Positions 24,998-34,175 of a stretch of 64,000 nt of DNA are shown here, one piece after another. Position numbers and translations under genes: made by a program. Location of the stretch: assembly GCA_964518875.1 (NCBI GenBank), contig CAZFHI010000003.1:62001-126000 (forward strand). The letters run 5' to 3'. The notes under the pieces were generated by a model. That model was not told where the DNA came from and searched no databases. It worked only from the letters and a program-made list of their open reading frames with translations. Positions within the stretch are counted from its first letter, which is position 1, and each line of letters opens with the position of its first letter. The DNA is from DTU024 sp964518875 (GTDB lineage Bacteria > Bacillota > Clostridia > Christensenellales > Aristaeellaceae).

Positions 24998-26818
24998 TTG
25001 TACCAAACACTATACCGCGCCTGGCGCCCGCAGTCCTTCAGCGACATGGTGGGACAAAGCGCCGTTGTTAATACATTAAGAAATCAAGTAAAAACAAGTC
25101 ATATATCACACGCTTATCTGTTTTGCGGCACAAGAGGCACCGGAAAAACCAGCGCCGCAAGGATATTAAGCATGGCTATAAACTGTGAAAACCCTAAGAA
25201 CGGCGATCCCTGCCTTGAATGCGAAAGCTGCGTTACCCTTAAGAAGGACGCTTCGCTTGACGTAATTGAAATGGACGCGGCCAGCAACAGCCATGTTGAA
25301 GAAATACGTGAAATGCTCGAAAAAGTAAACTATCCACCGCAGCAAGCTAAATACAAGGTGTATATAATAGACGAAGTGCATATGCTTTCAAACGCTGCGT
25401 TCAACGCCCTTCTTAAAACGCTTGAGGAACCGCCTAAATACATGGTTTTTATTTTGGCAACGACAGAGCCTCAAAAGCTTCCCGCCACAATACTTTCCCG
25501 TTGCCAGCGCTTTGACTTTGGCAGAATATCAAAGGACGACATAGCAGGCAGGCTTAAAAAGGCGCTTGACGAAACAGAATTTGAAGAAAGCGCATTGCAA
25601 ATAATAGTTTCTTCAGCTGAAGGAAGCATGCGCGACGCCTGGAGCCTGCTTGATATGTGCCTGCAGCCTGGTAAAGCGTTAACTGAAGAGCATGTGCGCG
25701 CAGCGCTTGGCACGGTAAGCCGCGAATTTCTTTATGATTTTTTTGACGCCATAGCTGAAAAAAATATGAGCGCCGTTTTAGAGCTTACAGATAAATTGAT
25801 GGCTTCAGGCAAAGACATACAGGTGTTTTTGCGCAGTTTTTCTCAGCATCTCAGAGAAGTCATGTACGCATATTTTAATAATGAATCTATTAAAGACGAG
25901 CGCATGCTGCTGCAAGCTAAAAAGGTATCCCCTGAAAGGCTGACTCTTCTTATTGAACAGTGCATGAAGGCAGAGTCTGATGCTAAATGGTCGGCTTCGC
26001 CGCGCACCCTGCTGGAAGCTTTCGCTTTGCGCGCTTGTCTTCAGCAAACGGACGCAGACGATATACTGGCGCTTTCAGCTAAGGTTGAAGAGCTTGAAAA
26101 GAAAATAGAAGCATTAAGCGCAGGCGGCGCGTTTACGCAAAAAAAGATAGAAAAAAGTTCTGATAATTCGAAAGTTGAAAACAGCGCTGCGAAAAAAAGT
26201 AAAGCCTCCCCTGCGCGCGATGAAGCGCGGGAACGGCGAAATGACAAGCTTAACGCAGAGCAAAGCGCGCTTAATCTTAAATCTAAGGCCGGTTCAAACG
26301 ATAAAGCTACCGGGCAAATAACTAACGCTGAACAAACTAAGCGGGAGACTTCACATGAATCCGATACGAATAAAGCGGAAAAGAAATCTTACGCGTCCAC
26401 AGCGTCTGAAGACAACGAAATAAATGAAACAGGTTCTTTAAATCCATTACATGATGAAAAAAGCGAACAGCCGTCTGTAACTCCCAAAACCGCCTGGAAC
26501 AATATGCTAAAGCGCGCTCAAAAAGAGCTTACTTCGTCCTACGGCATTATACAGCAGGGCAAGTACGGCGGTTTTTCAGAGGGTCGTTTTACGCTTATTT
26601 ACGAGTTGGGAAAAGAGCCTTATCTTGCCTTTGTAAATGATCCTGCGAGAAAAGACGCCATAGAGAAACTGCTTTCCGAAGAGTTCGGTTCGTCTGTAAG
26701 CTTTGAAGCAAAGCTTGAAAAAAGCGAAAGCGTTAAGAAAGACAAGCAGAAGCAGGTTCAAAAGGATATAGAGCAGCTGAGCGCGTTAGTAGGCAGAGAG
26801 AACATCATTTTAAAATAG
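24998..26818 (+). CDS. dnaX: DNA polymerase III subunits gamma/tau
   Basis: Clamp-loader ATPase and replisome organiser. 606 residues starting at TTG 24998 after AAGGAGG. Walker A GTRGTGKTSAARIL is near residue 47. A zinc module with four Cys follows (CENPKNGDPCLECESC), then IIDEVHMLSNAAFNALLKTL and the sensor ILSRCQRFDFG. Residues about 370-500 are a charged low-complexity linker typical of tau. The usual yaaK-recR partners do not follow it here. Confidence 0.97.
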   Translation: MYQTLYRAWRPQSFSDMVGQSAVVNTLRNQVKTSHISHAYLFCGTRGTGKTSAARILSMAINCENPKNGDPCLECESCVTLKKDASLDVIEMDAASNSHVEEIREMLEKVNYPPQQAKYKVYIIDEVHMLSNAAFNALLKTLEEPPKYMVFILATTEPQKLPATILSRCQRFDFGRISKDDIAGRLKKALDETEFEESALQIIVSSAEGSMRDAWSLLDMCLQPGKALTEEHVRAALGTVSREFLYDFFDAIAEKNMSAVLELTDKLMASGKDIQVFLRSFSQHLREVMYAYFNNESIKDERMLLQAKKVSPERLTLLIEQCMKAESDAKWSASPRTLLEAFALRACLQQTDADDILALSAKVEELEKKIEALSAGGAFTQKKIEKSSDNSKVENSAAKKSKASPARDEARERRNDKLNAEQSALNLKSKAGSNDKATGQITNAEQTKRETSHESDTNKAEKKSYASTASEDNEINETGSLNPLHDEKSEQPSVTPKTAWNNMLKRAQKELTSSYGIIQQGKYGGFSEGRFTLIYELGKEPYLAFVNDPARKDAIEKLLSEEFGSSVSFEAKLEKSESVKKDKQKQVQKDIEQLSALVGRENIILK

Positions 26819-26843
26819 CGACGGTATAAAGCGGTCCGAAGCA

Positions 26844-26871
26844 TTTACAATATATTAAGATATGATATACT
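26844..26871 (+). promoter_or_regulatory. Promoter ahead of the membrane-protein/GerMN cluster
   Basis: TTTACA (26844-26849), 16-bp spacer, TATACT (26866-26871), 40 bp before the gene at 26911. Confidence 0.55.
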
Positions 26872-26910
26872 GTTGATGTAACAAGTGTTAACTTTCAAGA
26901 AGGAATGATT

Positions 26911-27987
26911 ATGAGCGAAAACCGCAACAGATATTCAAGCGCACCTTTGCAGGACCTGAAGCAGGCAAAGAAAAAGGCAAGGCAGGCGCCCAGGCCTCCA
27001 AGAAACGGCGTGCCGCAGTCCAGCCGCGAAATGAGGCGTTTTACCAGCCTGCAGCTCATGCTTATGGTAATATTGCCTCTGTTTTTTGTTATTGCTCTTT
27101 TTGTGCAAAACACAATGTTTTTTTTGGTGTTTGCGCTTATATCGGTAATATGCCTTATGATAACGTGGCTGGTTTCCGCGTTTGCGCCAAACGCGAGGGC
27201 TACGCTTACAATAATACATATAGCGCTGATTGTCGTAGCGCTTTTCGCGGTGCTTTTAAGCCCGCCTCAGGCGCCTCAAGACAACGCAGATCAAACGCAG
27301 CCGCAAACCGTTAAAGACGCCATGCTCTCTGCAAGCATGATTTCCATGAAGCAAGAACAACAGGCTCAGGAAGGGCCTACGCCTACTCCTAACCCGGGGC
27401 GCGCTTCTTTCGCGCAGCAGCGCCTTGAGGATTTTTTAAGCGCCTGGAGCCGTATAGATTATACGGAAATGGCAAGCTGCTGCCTTCCTTCCTGGATTGC
27501 CCAGCAGGAAAACCCAGAAACCGCAATGTTCCACCTGCGCGCAAACCGCACCATTGTTTCATACGAAATACTCGAAGTAACCGGAAACGATATGGACCAG
27601 ACAAGGACTATAAACATGAATGCGCTCATAGATAAAAGCAACGGGAATCCGCCTCAGACAAACCGCTTTCAGGTATTGATGGTGCGCAATAACGACAACT
27701 GGTATGTTGACCCGCGTTCCCTGACATCTCTTGGCGTAATAGAAAGCGAGGAAGAAATCGCCTCCCGTATTATGACGACGATAGTGCCTACCGCAACGCC
27801 TTCCCCGGATACCTTGCTTTATTACAATCCAGACGGCGGCAGATATTACCACATAAACAACCGCTGCCCCGACATAGACGAAAAATATCTTCCGCTTACA
27901 GCTTCTTTCTATTACAGGGAATTAAGCGCCAACCAGGACTATGCCAAGCTGTCGCCCTGCGGCGTATGCAGAGCGCCAAACAAATAA
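26911..27987 (+). CDS. Membrane protein with C-terminal paired-Cys module
   Basis: The start is ATG 26911, placed six bases after AAGAAGGA (an ATG at 26905 overlaps that site). 358 residues. The N-terminus is basic and proline-rich (KKKARQAPRPPRNG), followed by three hydrophobic helices at about 50-115. An extracytoplasmic region contains an NTF2-like stretch (FLSAWSRIDYTEMASCCLPS). The C-terminus has YYHINNRCPDIDEK...LSPCGVCRAP, a Y-H-x-x-x-x-C...C-x-x-C pattern that may bind metal. No named family is recognised. It heads a four-gene cluster with spacing of 1-2 bp or overlap. Confidence 0.7.
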   Translation: MSENRNRYSSAPLQDLKQAKKKARQAPRPPRNGVPQSSREMRRFTSLQLMLMVILPLFFVIALFVQNTMFFLVFALISVICLMITWLVSAFAPNARATLTIIHIALIVVALFAVLLSPPQAPQDNADQTQPQTVKDAMLSASMISMKQEQQAQEGPTPTPNPGRASFAQQRLEDFLSAWSRIDYTEMASCCLPSWIAQQENPETAMFHLRANRTIVSYEILEVTGNDMDQTRTINMNALIDKSNGNPPQTNRFQVLMVRNNDNWYVDPRSLTSLGVIESEEEIASRIMTTIVPTATPSPDTLLYYNPDGGRYYHINNRCPDIDEKYLPLTASFYYRELSANQDYAKLSPCGVCRAPNK

Positions 27988-27988
27988 T

Positions 27989-28729
27989 ATGCGCTACCAC
28001 ATTGATACGATACCTGTCTGGGACGCGTTAAGGCTTGATAAAGGCTGCCTGTTTTGCGTTCTTAGAGAAAGTACCGAAGAAACGCTCGTAAGCCGTTGCC
28101 TTGGCGCTTCCCTGATGGAGCCTGATACGAGAATACGCGTTAACGAAAAAGGCTTTTGCCAAAAGCACCAGCAAATGCTTTTTGAGCATGAAAACAAGCT
28201 CGGCCACGCCTTGCTTATGCAGTCCCACATGGCCGAAATAAGTAAAAAGCTTGAAAACGCCTTTAACGAAGCGGCCAAGAGCCAAAAAAAGAGCATGTTT
28301 TTTAAACCGCAGTCTGTGGCAAAAAAACCTTTGTTTGATTTTTTAGACGGCTGCTTCGTTTGCGAAAATTTAGACAGTAATATGCAGCGTTTCTGCTATA
28401 CCTTTCTTTACCTTTACAAAACAGATTCTAACTTTAAAAAAGAGTTTTTGTCTTCCAAAGGGCTTTGCCTTCCTGATTTACGCTTCGTGCTGAATATGGC
28501 GGAAAAGCAATACAGCGAAAAGCTCTATAAAGAGCTTACAGAGGATCTTAAAGAGCAGACGTTAAGACAGCTTAAGCAGATAAGGGAAGATATAGACTGG
28601 TTTACTCAAAAATTTGATTACAGGAATCAAAGCGCGCCATGGAAAAACAGTAAGGACGCTTTAGAGCGCTGCATAAACTTTTTGTCCGGTAAAACGATAG
28701 GCAAGCCTTTTTCAGGTAAGGAAAAGTAA
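27989..28729 (+). CDS. DUF6062-family protein
   Basis: The start is ATG 27989, one base after the preceding stop. 246 residues. Two similar halves each begin with a Cys pair: KGCLFCVLRES near residue 14 and GCFVCENLDS near 116. GFCQKHQQMLF and RFCYTFLYLY follow them respectively, suggesting two zinc-binding C-x-x-C...C-x-x-H units made by duplication. It is predicted soluble and cytosolic. It matches what I recognise as DUF6062, a clostridial family of unknown function. Confidence 0.72.
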   Translation: MRYHIDTIPVWDALRLDKGCLFCVLRESTEETLVSRCLGASLMEPDTRIRVNEKGFCQKHQQMLFEHENKLGHALLMQSHMAEISKKLENAFNEAAKSQKKSMFFKPQSVAKKPLFDFLDGCFVCENLDSNMQRFCYTFLYLYKTDSNFKKEFLSSKGLCLPDLRFVLNMAEKQYSEKLYKELTEDLKEQTLRQLKQIREDIDWFTQKFDYRNQSAPWKNSKDALERCINFLSGKTIGKPFSGKEK

Positions 28730-28730
28730 T

Positions 28731-29624
28731 ATGGCACATTTTTTCAAAAGAATTTTTATTATATTTGCCGCATTGCTTTTAATCTTCCCTTCCTTCGGCA
28801 CGGCGCAAAGCGACACATACAAAAGCTGCGCTCTGTACTTCCGCTTTAAAAACAGCGCATTGCTCGGCGCTGAAGAAAGAAAAATAATGGTTCCCGCTGA
28901 AAGCTCTTTTGAAACAGAGTTAATTAAAGCGCTTATAGCCGGGCCTTCGAGCGTGCTCCCATATTTTTCCCCTCTGTTTCCTTCTGGAACAGAAGTTTTA
29001 AACACCTGGGGCAATAAAAACATATTATTTGTTACGTTTAACGATAAGCTTTTAAACAGATACAGCGATGAAATAATGCGCTTTGACGAGCAGTATAAGT
29101 CCCATGAAGGAAGTCTGCGCCGCAGGCTTGCCATGGCCTCGCTCGTCTGCACAGTTACTGAAAACACGTCGTTTTCTTACGTTCAGGTGCTTATACAAGG
29201 GAATGTGGACGAAAACACGTCTATGCGTCTTTCTGAAAGCTATTTTTTGCAGGACGGTAAAAATTTGCTTCCGCCTTTAGCAAGAAAAGAAGAATATATA
29301 ATGCAGCCAAAAAACTCCGCAGAATTTTTTATTAAGGCTCTTGAAAAAGGAAATTATGCTGAAGCTGTGGAGTGGCTTGCTCCTTATTCCTTAAGCCCTG
29401 ATTTTAGCTCTGAGCGTTTTCCTGTATTTTCCGAATACACATTGAGCCAGGGCACGATTTCTCTAAACGGCGCGCAGGCTATAGTGCTGCTTGACGCCAT
29501 ACTCCAAGATACAGACGGCGTTGCAAGAACAATAGAAAGCCTTCCTATAAGAATGCAGAATATAAACGGTATATGGAAAATTATATATAGTTCAATAGAA
29601 GATATATTCGGGGAATCAATATGA
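28731..29624 (+). CDS. Secreted GerMN-domain protein
   Basis: 297 residues with a signal peptide (FIIFAALLLIFPSFGTAQS, no lipobox Cys). A GerMN-like domain spans about 30-165: ELIKALIAGPSSVLPYFSPL followed by GTEVLNTW and LFVTFNDKLL, the family's alternation of A-L-x-x-G-P, P-x-G-T and V-x-F-s. A second domain (about 195-290) looks NTF2-like. GerM proteins act in spore cortex assembly and germination; the role here is inferred from the domain only. It overlaps the next gene by 4 bp. Confidence 0.72.
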   Translation: MAHFFKRIFIIFAALLLIFPSFGTAQSDTYKSCALYFRFKNSALLGAEERKIMVPAESSFETELIKALIAGPSSVLPYFSPLFPSGTEVLNTWGNKNILFVTFNDKLLNRYSDEIMRFDEQYKSHEGSLRRRLAMASLVCTVTENTSFSYVQVLIQGNVDENTSMRLSESYFLQDGKNLLPPLARKEEYIMQPKNSAEFFIKALEKGNYAEAVEWLAPYSLSPDFSSERFPVFSEYTLSQGTISLNGAQAIVLLDAILQDTDGVARTIESLPIRMQNINGIWKIIYSSIEDIFGESI

Positions 29625-31129
29625 GAAAAAAGTTTTTATTATTATTGTTGCTTATCTGCTCCATTATTTTATCCTCATGTTCCCCGCAGATTAAAACCAA
29701 TCAGCCTGACGTTACTTTAGCTCCCGCGCCTTTGGTATATCAGGCGCCAGGCAGAGACGAACAGCGCAAAAGGGTTGAAGCTGTTAAGCTTTTTTTGCCA
29801 GACAATACTACTAAGCAATTAGCTGCGTTTACTACCAATTTATCATTGCCTTTCAACAGGCATCCTGCAGAAACCATTATAAATAATCTTCTGGGTTTTG
29901 CGGGCAATGAGGAGTACCAGGCGCTGTTTGAAGAACACGATATTGAAACCTATCCGGGAAGAGCCGTAGAAGTGTCCGGCAAAACTGCAACGGTAAACTT
30001 AAACGCGGCCGCCTTAGCCTTGGACAGCTCTGAAATGGCGCTGCTGTGCCGCTCCATTACCAATACGCTTTGCGCTCCGGGGGACGTACAGTTTGTAAAC
30101 ATACTCGTTGCGGATAAGCAGACAGGTACGGATATAGCGGGCCGTTTTCCTATGGGCAGCCTTATGGCGGCTAAAAACGAAGAGCCTATATGGGAGCAGC
30201 CGTCAAACGGCGGACGGTTTACGTTAAATGCAACGCTTTACTACCCCGCCTTGCTTGGTAAAGGCGTTCTTCCTGAAACGCGCGCCGTAACATTTTCCGA
30301 CTACACGTTTGAAAAAATGGCAGAAGGGCTGCTTACTGCTTTAAGCGCAAGCCCTTCAGAAGAAACGCTCGCTACTACGTTTCCAAACATTTCGCAGCTT
30401 TTAAGTGAAAGCATATCAGTAAACCCTGCCGCTTCCGGCGGGGGCAAAATAATAACGCTTAAATTTTTGCAGGAAGCAAACGAAGCTTTTATAGCTTCAG
30501 GCATACCTCGTTCCGTTATGGCCGCCTCCATTACCCTGACGCTGTGCACATTTCTGCCAAATATCGCAGGCGTTACTATCTATATGGGAGACGAGCTTAT
30601 AACGTCCCTTTCCCCTACAAGCCTTGCAAGCGGGGAAATAAGCCTTCAGTTTGAAGACGGTTTGTTAAGGCGGAAGGACTTCGTGCCATTTATAGCGAGC
30701 CAAATACCCGTTTTTTACGCCTTTAACGAAAATACGCTTAAACAAGCTCTCGTAACGGTGCCGTTTTATGAAAGCCAGAATATAAGATATATTTTTAACA
30801 TGTTAACTCAGGACAGCAGCCAGTTCATGCTTGCGCAGGGATTAAGCAGACCCCTTCCCGACGGTTTAAGCGGCGCGGACCTTATAGGCTACACGATAGA
30901 TAAAAATACATTGCTGCTTAATTTCTCAACTAATTTTTTAAGCAGGTTTGACGAACTTTCATTTGAGAAAGAAAAGCTTGCCGTTTACAGCATAGTAAAC
31001 ACCATGTGCTCTGTGCGCGGAATAAAGCGCGTACGCTTCTTTATATCCGGCGAACAGCCTGAATATTTTTCAAAATCCATTTACCTTCCTGGGGAATTCT
31101 TATATAATCCTGCAATATTAGCGAAATAG
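29621..31129 (+). CDS. GerMN-domain lipoprotein
   Basis: 502 residues. Type II signal peptide MRKKFLLLLLLICSIILSSC with the lipobox L-S-S-C, so it is anchored outside the cell membrane. Two GerMN-like domains are visible (about 45-170 and 185-345), followed by a third weaker copy (360-495) with IGYTIDKNTLLLNFSTNFLS. Three tandem GerMN-like units is more than in B. subtilis GerM, which has two. It is translationally coupled (ATGA) to the previous GerMN gene, implying the pair works together at the cell or forespore envelope. Confidence 0.75.
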   Translation: MRKKFLLLLLLICSIILSSCSPQIKTNQPDVTLAPAPLVYQAPGRDEQRKRVEAVKLFLPDNTTKQLAAFTTNLSLPFNRHPAETIINNLLGFAGNEEYQALFEEHDIETYPGRAVEVSGKTATVNLNAAALALDSSEMALLCRSITNTLCAPGDVQFVNILVADKQTGTDIAGRFPMGSLMAAKNEEPIWEQPSNGGRFTLNATLYYPALLGKGVLPETRAVTFSDYTFEKMAEGLLTALSASPSEETLATTFPNISQLLSESISVNPAASGGGKIITLKFLQEANEAFIASGIPRSVMAASITLTLCTFLPNIAGVTIYMGDELITSLSPTSLASGEISLQFEDGLLRRKDFVPFIASQIPVFYAFNENTLKQALVTVPFYESQNIRYIFNMLTQDSSQFMLAQGLSRPLPDGLSGADLIGYTIDKNTLLLNFSTNFLSRFDELSFEKEKLAVYSIVNTMCSVRGIKRVRFFISGEQPEYFSKSIYLPGEFLYNPAILAK

Positions 31130-31255
31130 CTGTTTCATAAAACAAGCGATAAAGCGATAAAACTTTTAATATATGCGAAATCTGCCGCAAAATACAAATA
31201 AGCGGCGAAACGTTGATAATTAAATAAAAAGGCAAATAAAACAAGAGTCTTGACG

Positions 31256-31768
31256 CGCTAATTTATCCGCTTGCGACAGCGGCTACAAAAAAGCGGCTAA
31301 CTACTGCCGTATGCCGATAAATCTAATTGTTTGACTGCGGCAGCAAAAAGTAAAAGCTGCTATAAGTCGCTAATTAGCCGTTTGACTGCTACAAAAAAAG
31401 CGTCTAACTACTGTCGTATGCCGATAAATCTAATTATTTGATAGCGGCAGCAAAAAGTAAAAGCTGCTGTAAGTCGCTAATCAGCCGTTTGACTGCGGCA
31501 AAAAAAGCGGCTAACTACTGCCTTATGCCGATAAATCAGCCGTTTGGCTGTGGCAAACTCAAAAATAGCTGACGATTGCTGTATGCAAGCCGTTTAATAA
31601 TTAAAACATCAAAAAAGCGCCTGCCGCACTCTGCCGAACATCTGTTCGGTAAAATAAAAAAACGGTTGTCTTACGCTGTATGCCGATAAATCTAACCGTT
31701 TAACAAAGGCAGCCTTAAGGAAACTTGCTGCTGCAACGTGAAGCTAAATCAGCCGTTTGAAAGCGGCA
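31256..31768. repeat. Degenerate tandem repeat of about 106 bp, overlapping the kinase gene end
   Basis: Unit A (31285-31390) and unit B (31391-31497) differ at roughly seven positions. Unit C (31498-31554) has the same ends but an internal deletion. A partial unit precedes A, and a diverged unit D (31669-31768) contains ATGCCGATAAATCTAA and CAGCCGTTTGAAAGCGGCAG. Unit D covers the last codons and stop of the histidine kinase gene, so the array may have arisen by duplication of that 3' end. Each full unit contains GCAGC/GCTGC inverted arms able to form a hairpin. No open frame covers the array. Confidence 0.75.
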
Positions 31769-33155
31769 GCGTAATTATAAACCTGCTGCCCTTTCCTTCT
31801 TCGCTTTCAACCCTTATGGTGCCCGAGTGCAGGTTTACAATCTGTTTTGCTATGGAAAGGCCTAAGCCGGTACCGCCTGTTTCGCGGCTTCGCGCTTTGT
31901 CCACCCTGTAAAAACGTTCAAATATATGCTTTATATTTTCCTGCGACATACCGGGGCCATTGTCCTCTACGCTTAAAACGGCGTTTTTACCATTTCTTTC
32001 CAGCGTAACGTTTATTTTTCCGCCTTCCCGCGTATATTTTGAAGCGTTTTCCATAATATTATATATAACCTGCCCTAACTTTCCACTGTCGGCATACATG
32101 TCCCCGCTGTCAAGCATAGACAATGTAAGCTCCTGCCGCTTTTTTTCCGCTAACGGCTCAAGCCTGTGCGCGACTTCTTTTGTAACGGCGGCGAGGCTTA
32201 TTTTTTCGCGGTTTAAAACCATGGTGTGGGCATCAGCGTGCACAAGCGTAAGCAGGTCTGATACTATGTTGCTAAGCCTGTCTATTTCTTTATTTACATC
32301 GCTTAAAAACTCCGTGCGGAGCTCTTCCTGCATATCAGGCTGATATATAAGGGATTCTATCATAATTTTCATCGTGGCAAGCGGCGTCTTAAGCTCATGG
32401 CTTGCGTCCGACACAAACTGGTTGCGCGAATTATCCAGCGTTTCAATGCGCTCCGTCATGCTGTTAAAGGCTTTGGCAAGCTGAAATAATTCTCCGCTCC
32501 CTTTTTCAGGCACACGAACTGAAAAATCCCCCTTGCCCATACGCTGTATGCCGCGCGTAAGGTCTTTAAGAGGGTTTGTAAGCACGTTTGAAAACAGCAT
32601 GCCTAACGCTATTGCAACAGCAGCCACAATAATAAAAAGCATAAACATGTTGCTCTGCAGTATGCGAAGGCTCTGCATCATTTCATTTACTGAAGATATA
32701 AGAGCGATTACCCCTATTACTTCTGATGACTCCACTACGCTTGCAGTGCTTACATTTACCCAGCTTTCAGGAAAATAGTTCACTATGCTTTTTTCAATAA
32801 GGCTTTCAGGCGCGTTGCCCAATTCATGCACGCCGTATGAAGCGGCGTGTCCGTTTACCAGAATTTGCGCGGCTTCAGGATAATTAAAGCGCATGCCGTT
32901 TAATTCATTATATGAATCAATTTGTATTTTTCCGTCTGTATCCAGTATGAGAACTCTGCCTGAAAGCTCATGTCCGGCAATTTTAGACAGCTTTAAAAGC
33001 TCATCCGTATCAGCCGAATATAAATAAGGAGCTGTCTGCACAGCCCACTTTTCCAAGCCTATCCTGTCCTGCCCTATCCTCTGCCTGAACATATAGTTTC
33101 CAAGCATATTCGTGAGCATAGCGGCCATAACCAAAAATGATATGCCAATTATCAA
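31749..33155 (-). CDS. Sensor histidine kinase (HAMP-HisKA-HATPase)
   Basis: 468 residues from a TTG at 33155. The first hydrophobic helix, an extracytoplasmic sensor region (about 30-165) and a second helix (MFMLFIIVAAVAIALGMLFS) come first. HAMP follows, then the phospho-acceptor box NQFVSDASHELKTPLATMK and the ATP-binding N/G boxes (IMENASKYTREGG, VEDNGPGMSQ, TGGTGLGLSIA). The frame is open upstream to about 33215 and would add KIKPLSSIKTKILLAFF, the expected basic start of helix 1. No ATG/GTG/TTG lies there, so the true start may be non-canonical (ATA or ATT). It is co-transcribed with the response regulator. Confidence 0.93.
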   Translation of the reverse strand: MIIGISFLVMAAMLTNMLGNYMFRQRIGQDRIGLEKWAVQTAPYLYSADTDELLKLSKIAGHELSGRVLILDTDGKIQIDSYNELNGMRFNYPEAAQILVNGHAASYGVHELGNAPESLIEKSIVNYFPESWVNVSTASVVESSEVIGVIALISSVNEMMQSLRILQSNMFMLFIIVAAVAIALGMLFSNVLTNPLKDLTRGIQRMGKGDFSVRVPEKGSGELFQLAKAFNSMTERIETLDNSRNQFVSDASHELKTPLATMKIMIESLIYQPDMQEELRTEFLSDVNKEIDRLSNIVSDLLTLVHADAHTMVLNREKISLAAVTKEVAHRLEPLAEKKRQELTLSMLDSGDMYADSGKLGQVIYNIMENASKYTREGGKINVTLERNGKNAVLSVEDNGPGMSQENIKHIFERFYRVDKARSRETGGTGLGLSIAKQIVNLHSGTIRVESEEGKGSRFIITLPLSNG

Positions 33156-33198
33156 AAAAAAGGCAAGAAGTATTTTTGTTTTAATGCTGCTTAAAGGC

Positions 33199-33894
33199 TT
33201 AATTTTCTCTATTTGTGAAATAGTAGCCTACCCCCCACTTTGTGAATATATATTCCGGCTGGGCAGGATTTTGCTCTATTTTTTCACGCAGGCGGCGTAT
33301 ATGCACGTCGACAGTTCTTGCGTCTCCGGAATAGTCGTTCTTCCATACGGAGTCCAGTATCTCTTCGCGCGTGTAAACGCGTCCGGGATTGGATATGAAC
33401 ATAAGAACCAAATCGAACTCTTTTGCCGTAAGGCGCACTTCCTTGCCTGAAAGCATTACAGAGCGGTTTCTTACATTTACTTCCAGTTCGCCTGCGCGGT
33501 AAATGTTGTTATCGTCAGCCTGGGTAAACTGCTGGGTGCGCCGCAATATGTTCTTAATGCGCATTTTAACTTCTACTATGTTAAAAGGCTTGGTCATATA
33601 GTCGTCCGCGCCGTATTCAAGACCTAAAATTTTATCTATGTCTTCGCCCTTGGCAGTAAGCATTATTATAGGAACATTGCTCGTTTCACGTATGTGCTGG
33701 CACACTTCTATGCCGTCCATTTTAGGCAGCATTACGTCAAGCAGAATTAAGTCTATATCCTCTTTTTCAAAGACTTCAAGCGCTTGTTCGCCATCGTAGG
33801 CAACGGCAGTTTCATACCCGTCGTTTTCAAGTGTGTATTTTAACCCTTTAATAATCAAAGGTTCATCGTCTACAAGTAATATCTTAGTTGCCAA
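33199..33894 (-). CDS. OmpR/PhoB-type response regulator
   Basis: 231 residues from TTG 33894, five bases after AAAGGATGG; in-frame ATGs at 33903 and 33930 are alternatives. The receiver domain starts ATKILLVDDEP, with the phosphorylation site LILLDVMLPKMDG and the switch Lys in YGADDYMTKPFN. The C-terminal winged helix ends RTVDVHIRRLREKIEQNP and KWGVGYYF. It partners the kinase downstream; the arrangement and sequence resemble WalR/PhoP-type systems, but the regulon is not visible here. Confidence 0.95.
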   Translation of the reverse strand: MATKILLVDDEPLIIKGLKYTLENDGYETAVAYDGEQALEVFEKEDIDLILLDVMLPKMDGIEVCQHIRETSNVPIIMLTAKGEDIDKILGLEYGADDYMTKPFNIVEVKMRIKNILRRTQQFTQADDNNIYRAGELEVNVRNRSVMLSGKEVRLTAKEFDLVLMFISNPGRVYTREEILDSVWKNDYSGDARTVDVHIRRLREKIEQNPAQPEYIFTKWGVGYYFTNREN

Positions 33895-34131
33895 AAAGAC
33901 CATCCTTTCACGCATTGCGTCTGCAGGCATTTGTTTCTGCGACCATTGTACACCAAAAGCAAAAGAAAATGCAAGTATATTTCAACATTTCTTCATAGCT
34001 TGGAAACATAAGTTTAATTTTATAAAGAATAAAGTTTTTATACTTATTCCAATTTAAAACAACATAAGCATATCTGTTCAGAACAAATGATTTTACCTGT
34101 ATTAAGCTTTATTATAATTATAGTTAAAAGC

Positions 34132-34158
34132 AAAGACCGCGCGGCTAACGCGGTCTTT
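34132..34158 (-). terminator. Intrinsic terminator of the P-type ATPase gene
   Basis: AAAGACCGCG and CGCGGTCTTT (34132-34141, 34149-34158) form a 10-bp stem with a 7-base loop, 18 bp after the ATPase stop. The region 33895-34131 shows no gene. Confidence 0.8.
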
Positions 34159-34175
34159 TATCAAACCTGTTTATA

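Noticed and set aside
31256..31768. Possible CRISPR array from regularly recurring sequence
   Set aside because: The period is about 106 bp with the whole unit conserved, there are no unique spacers of constant length, and no cas genes are nearby.
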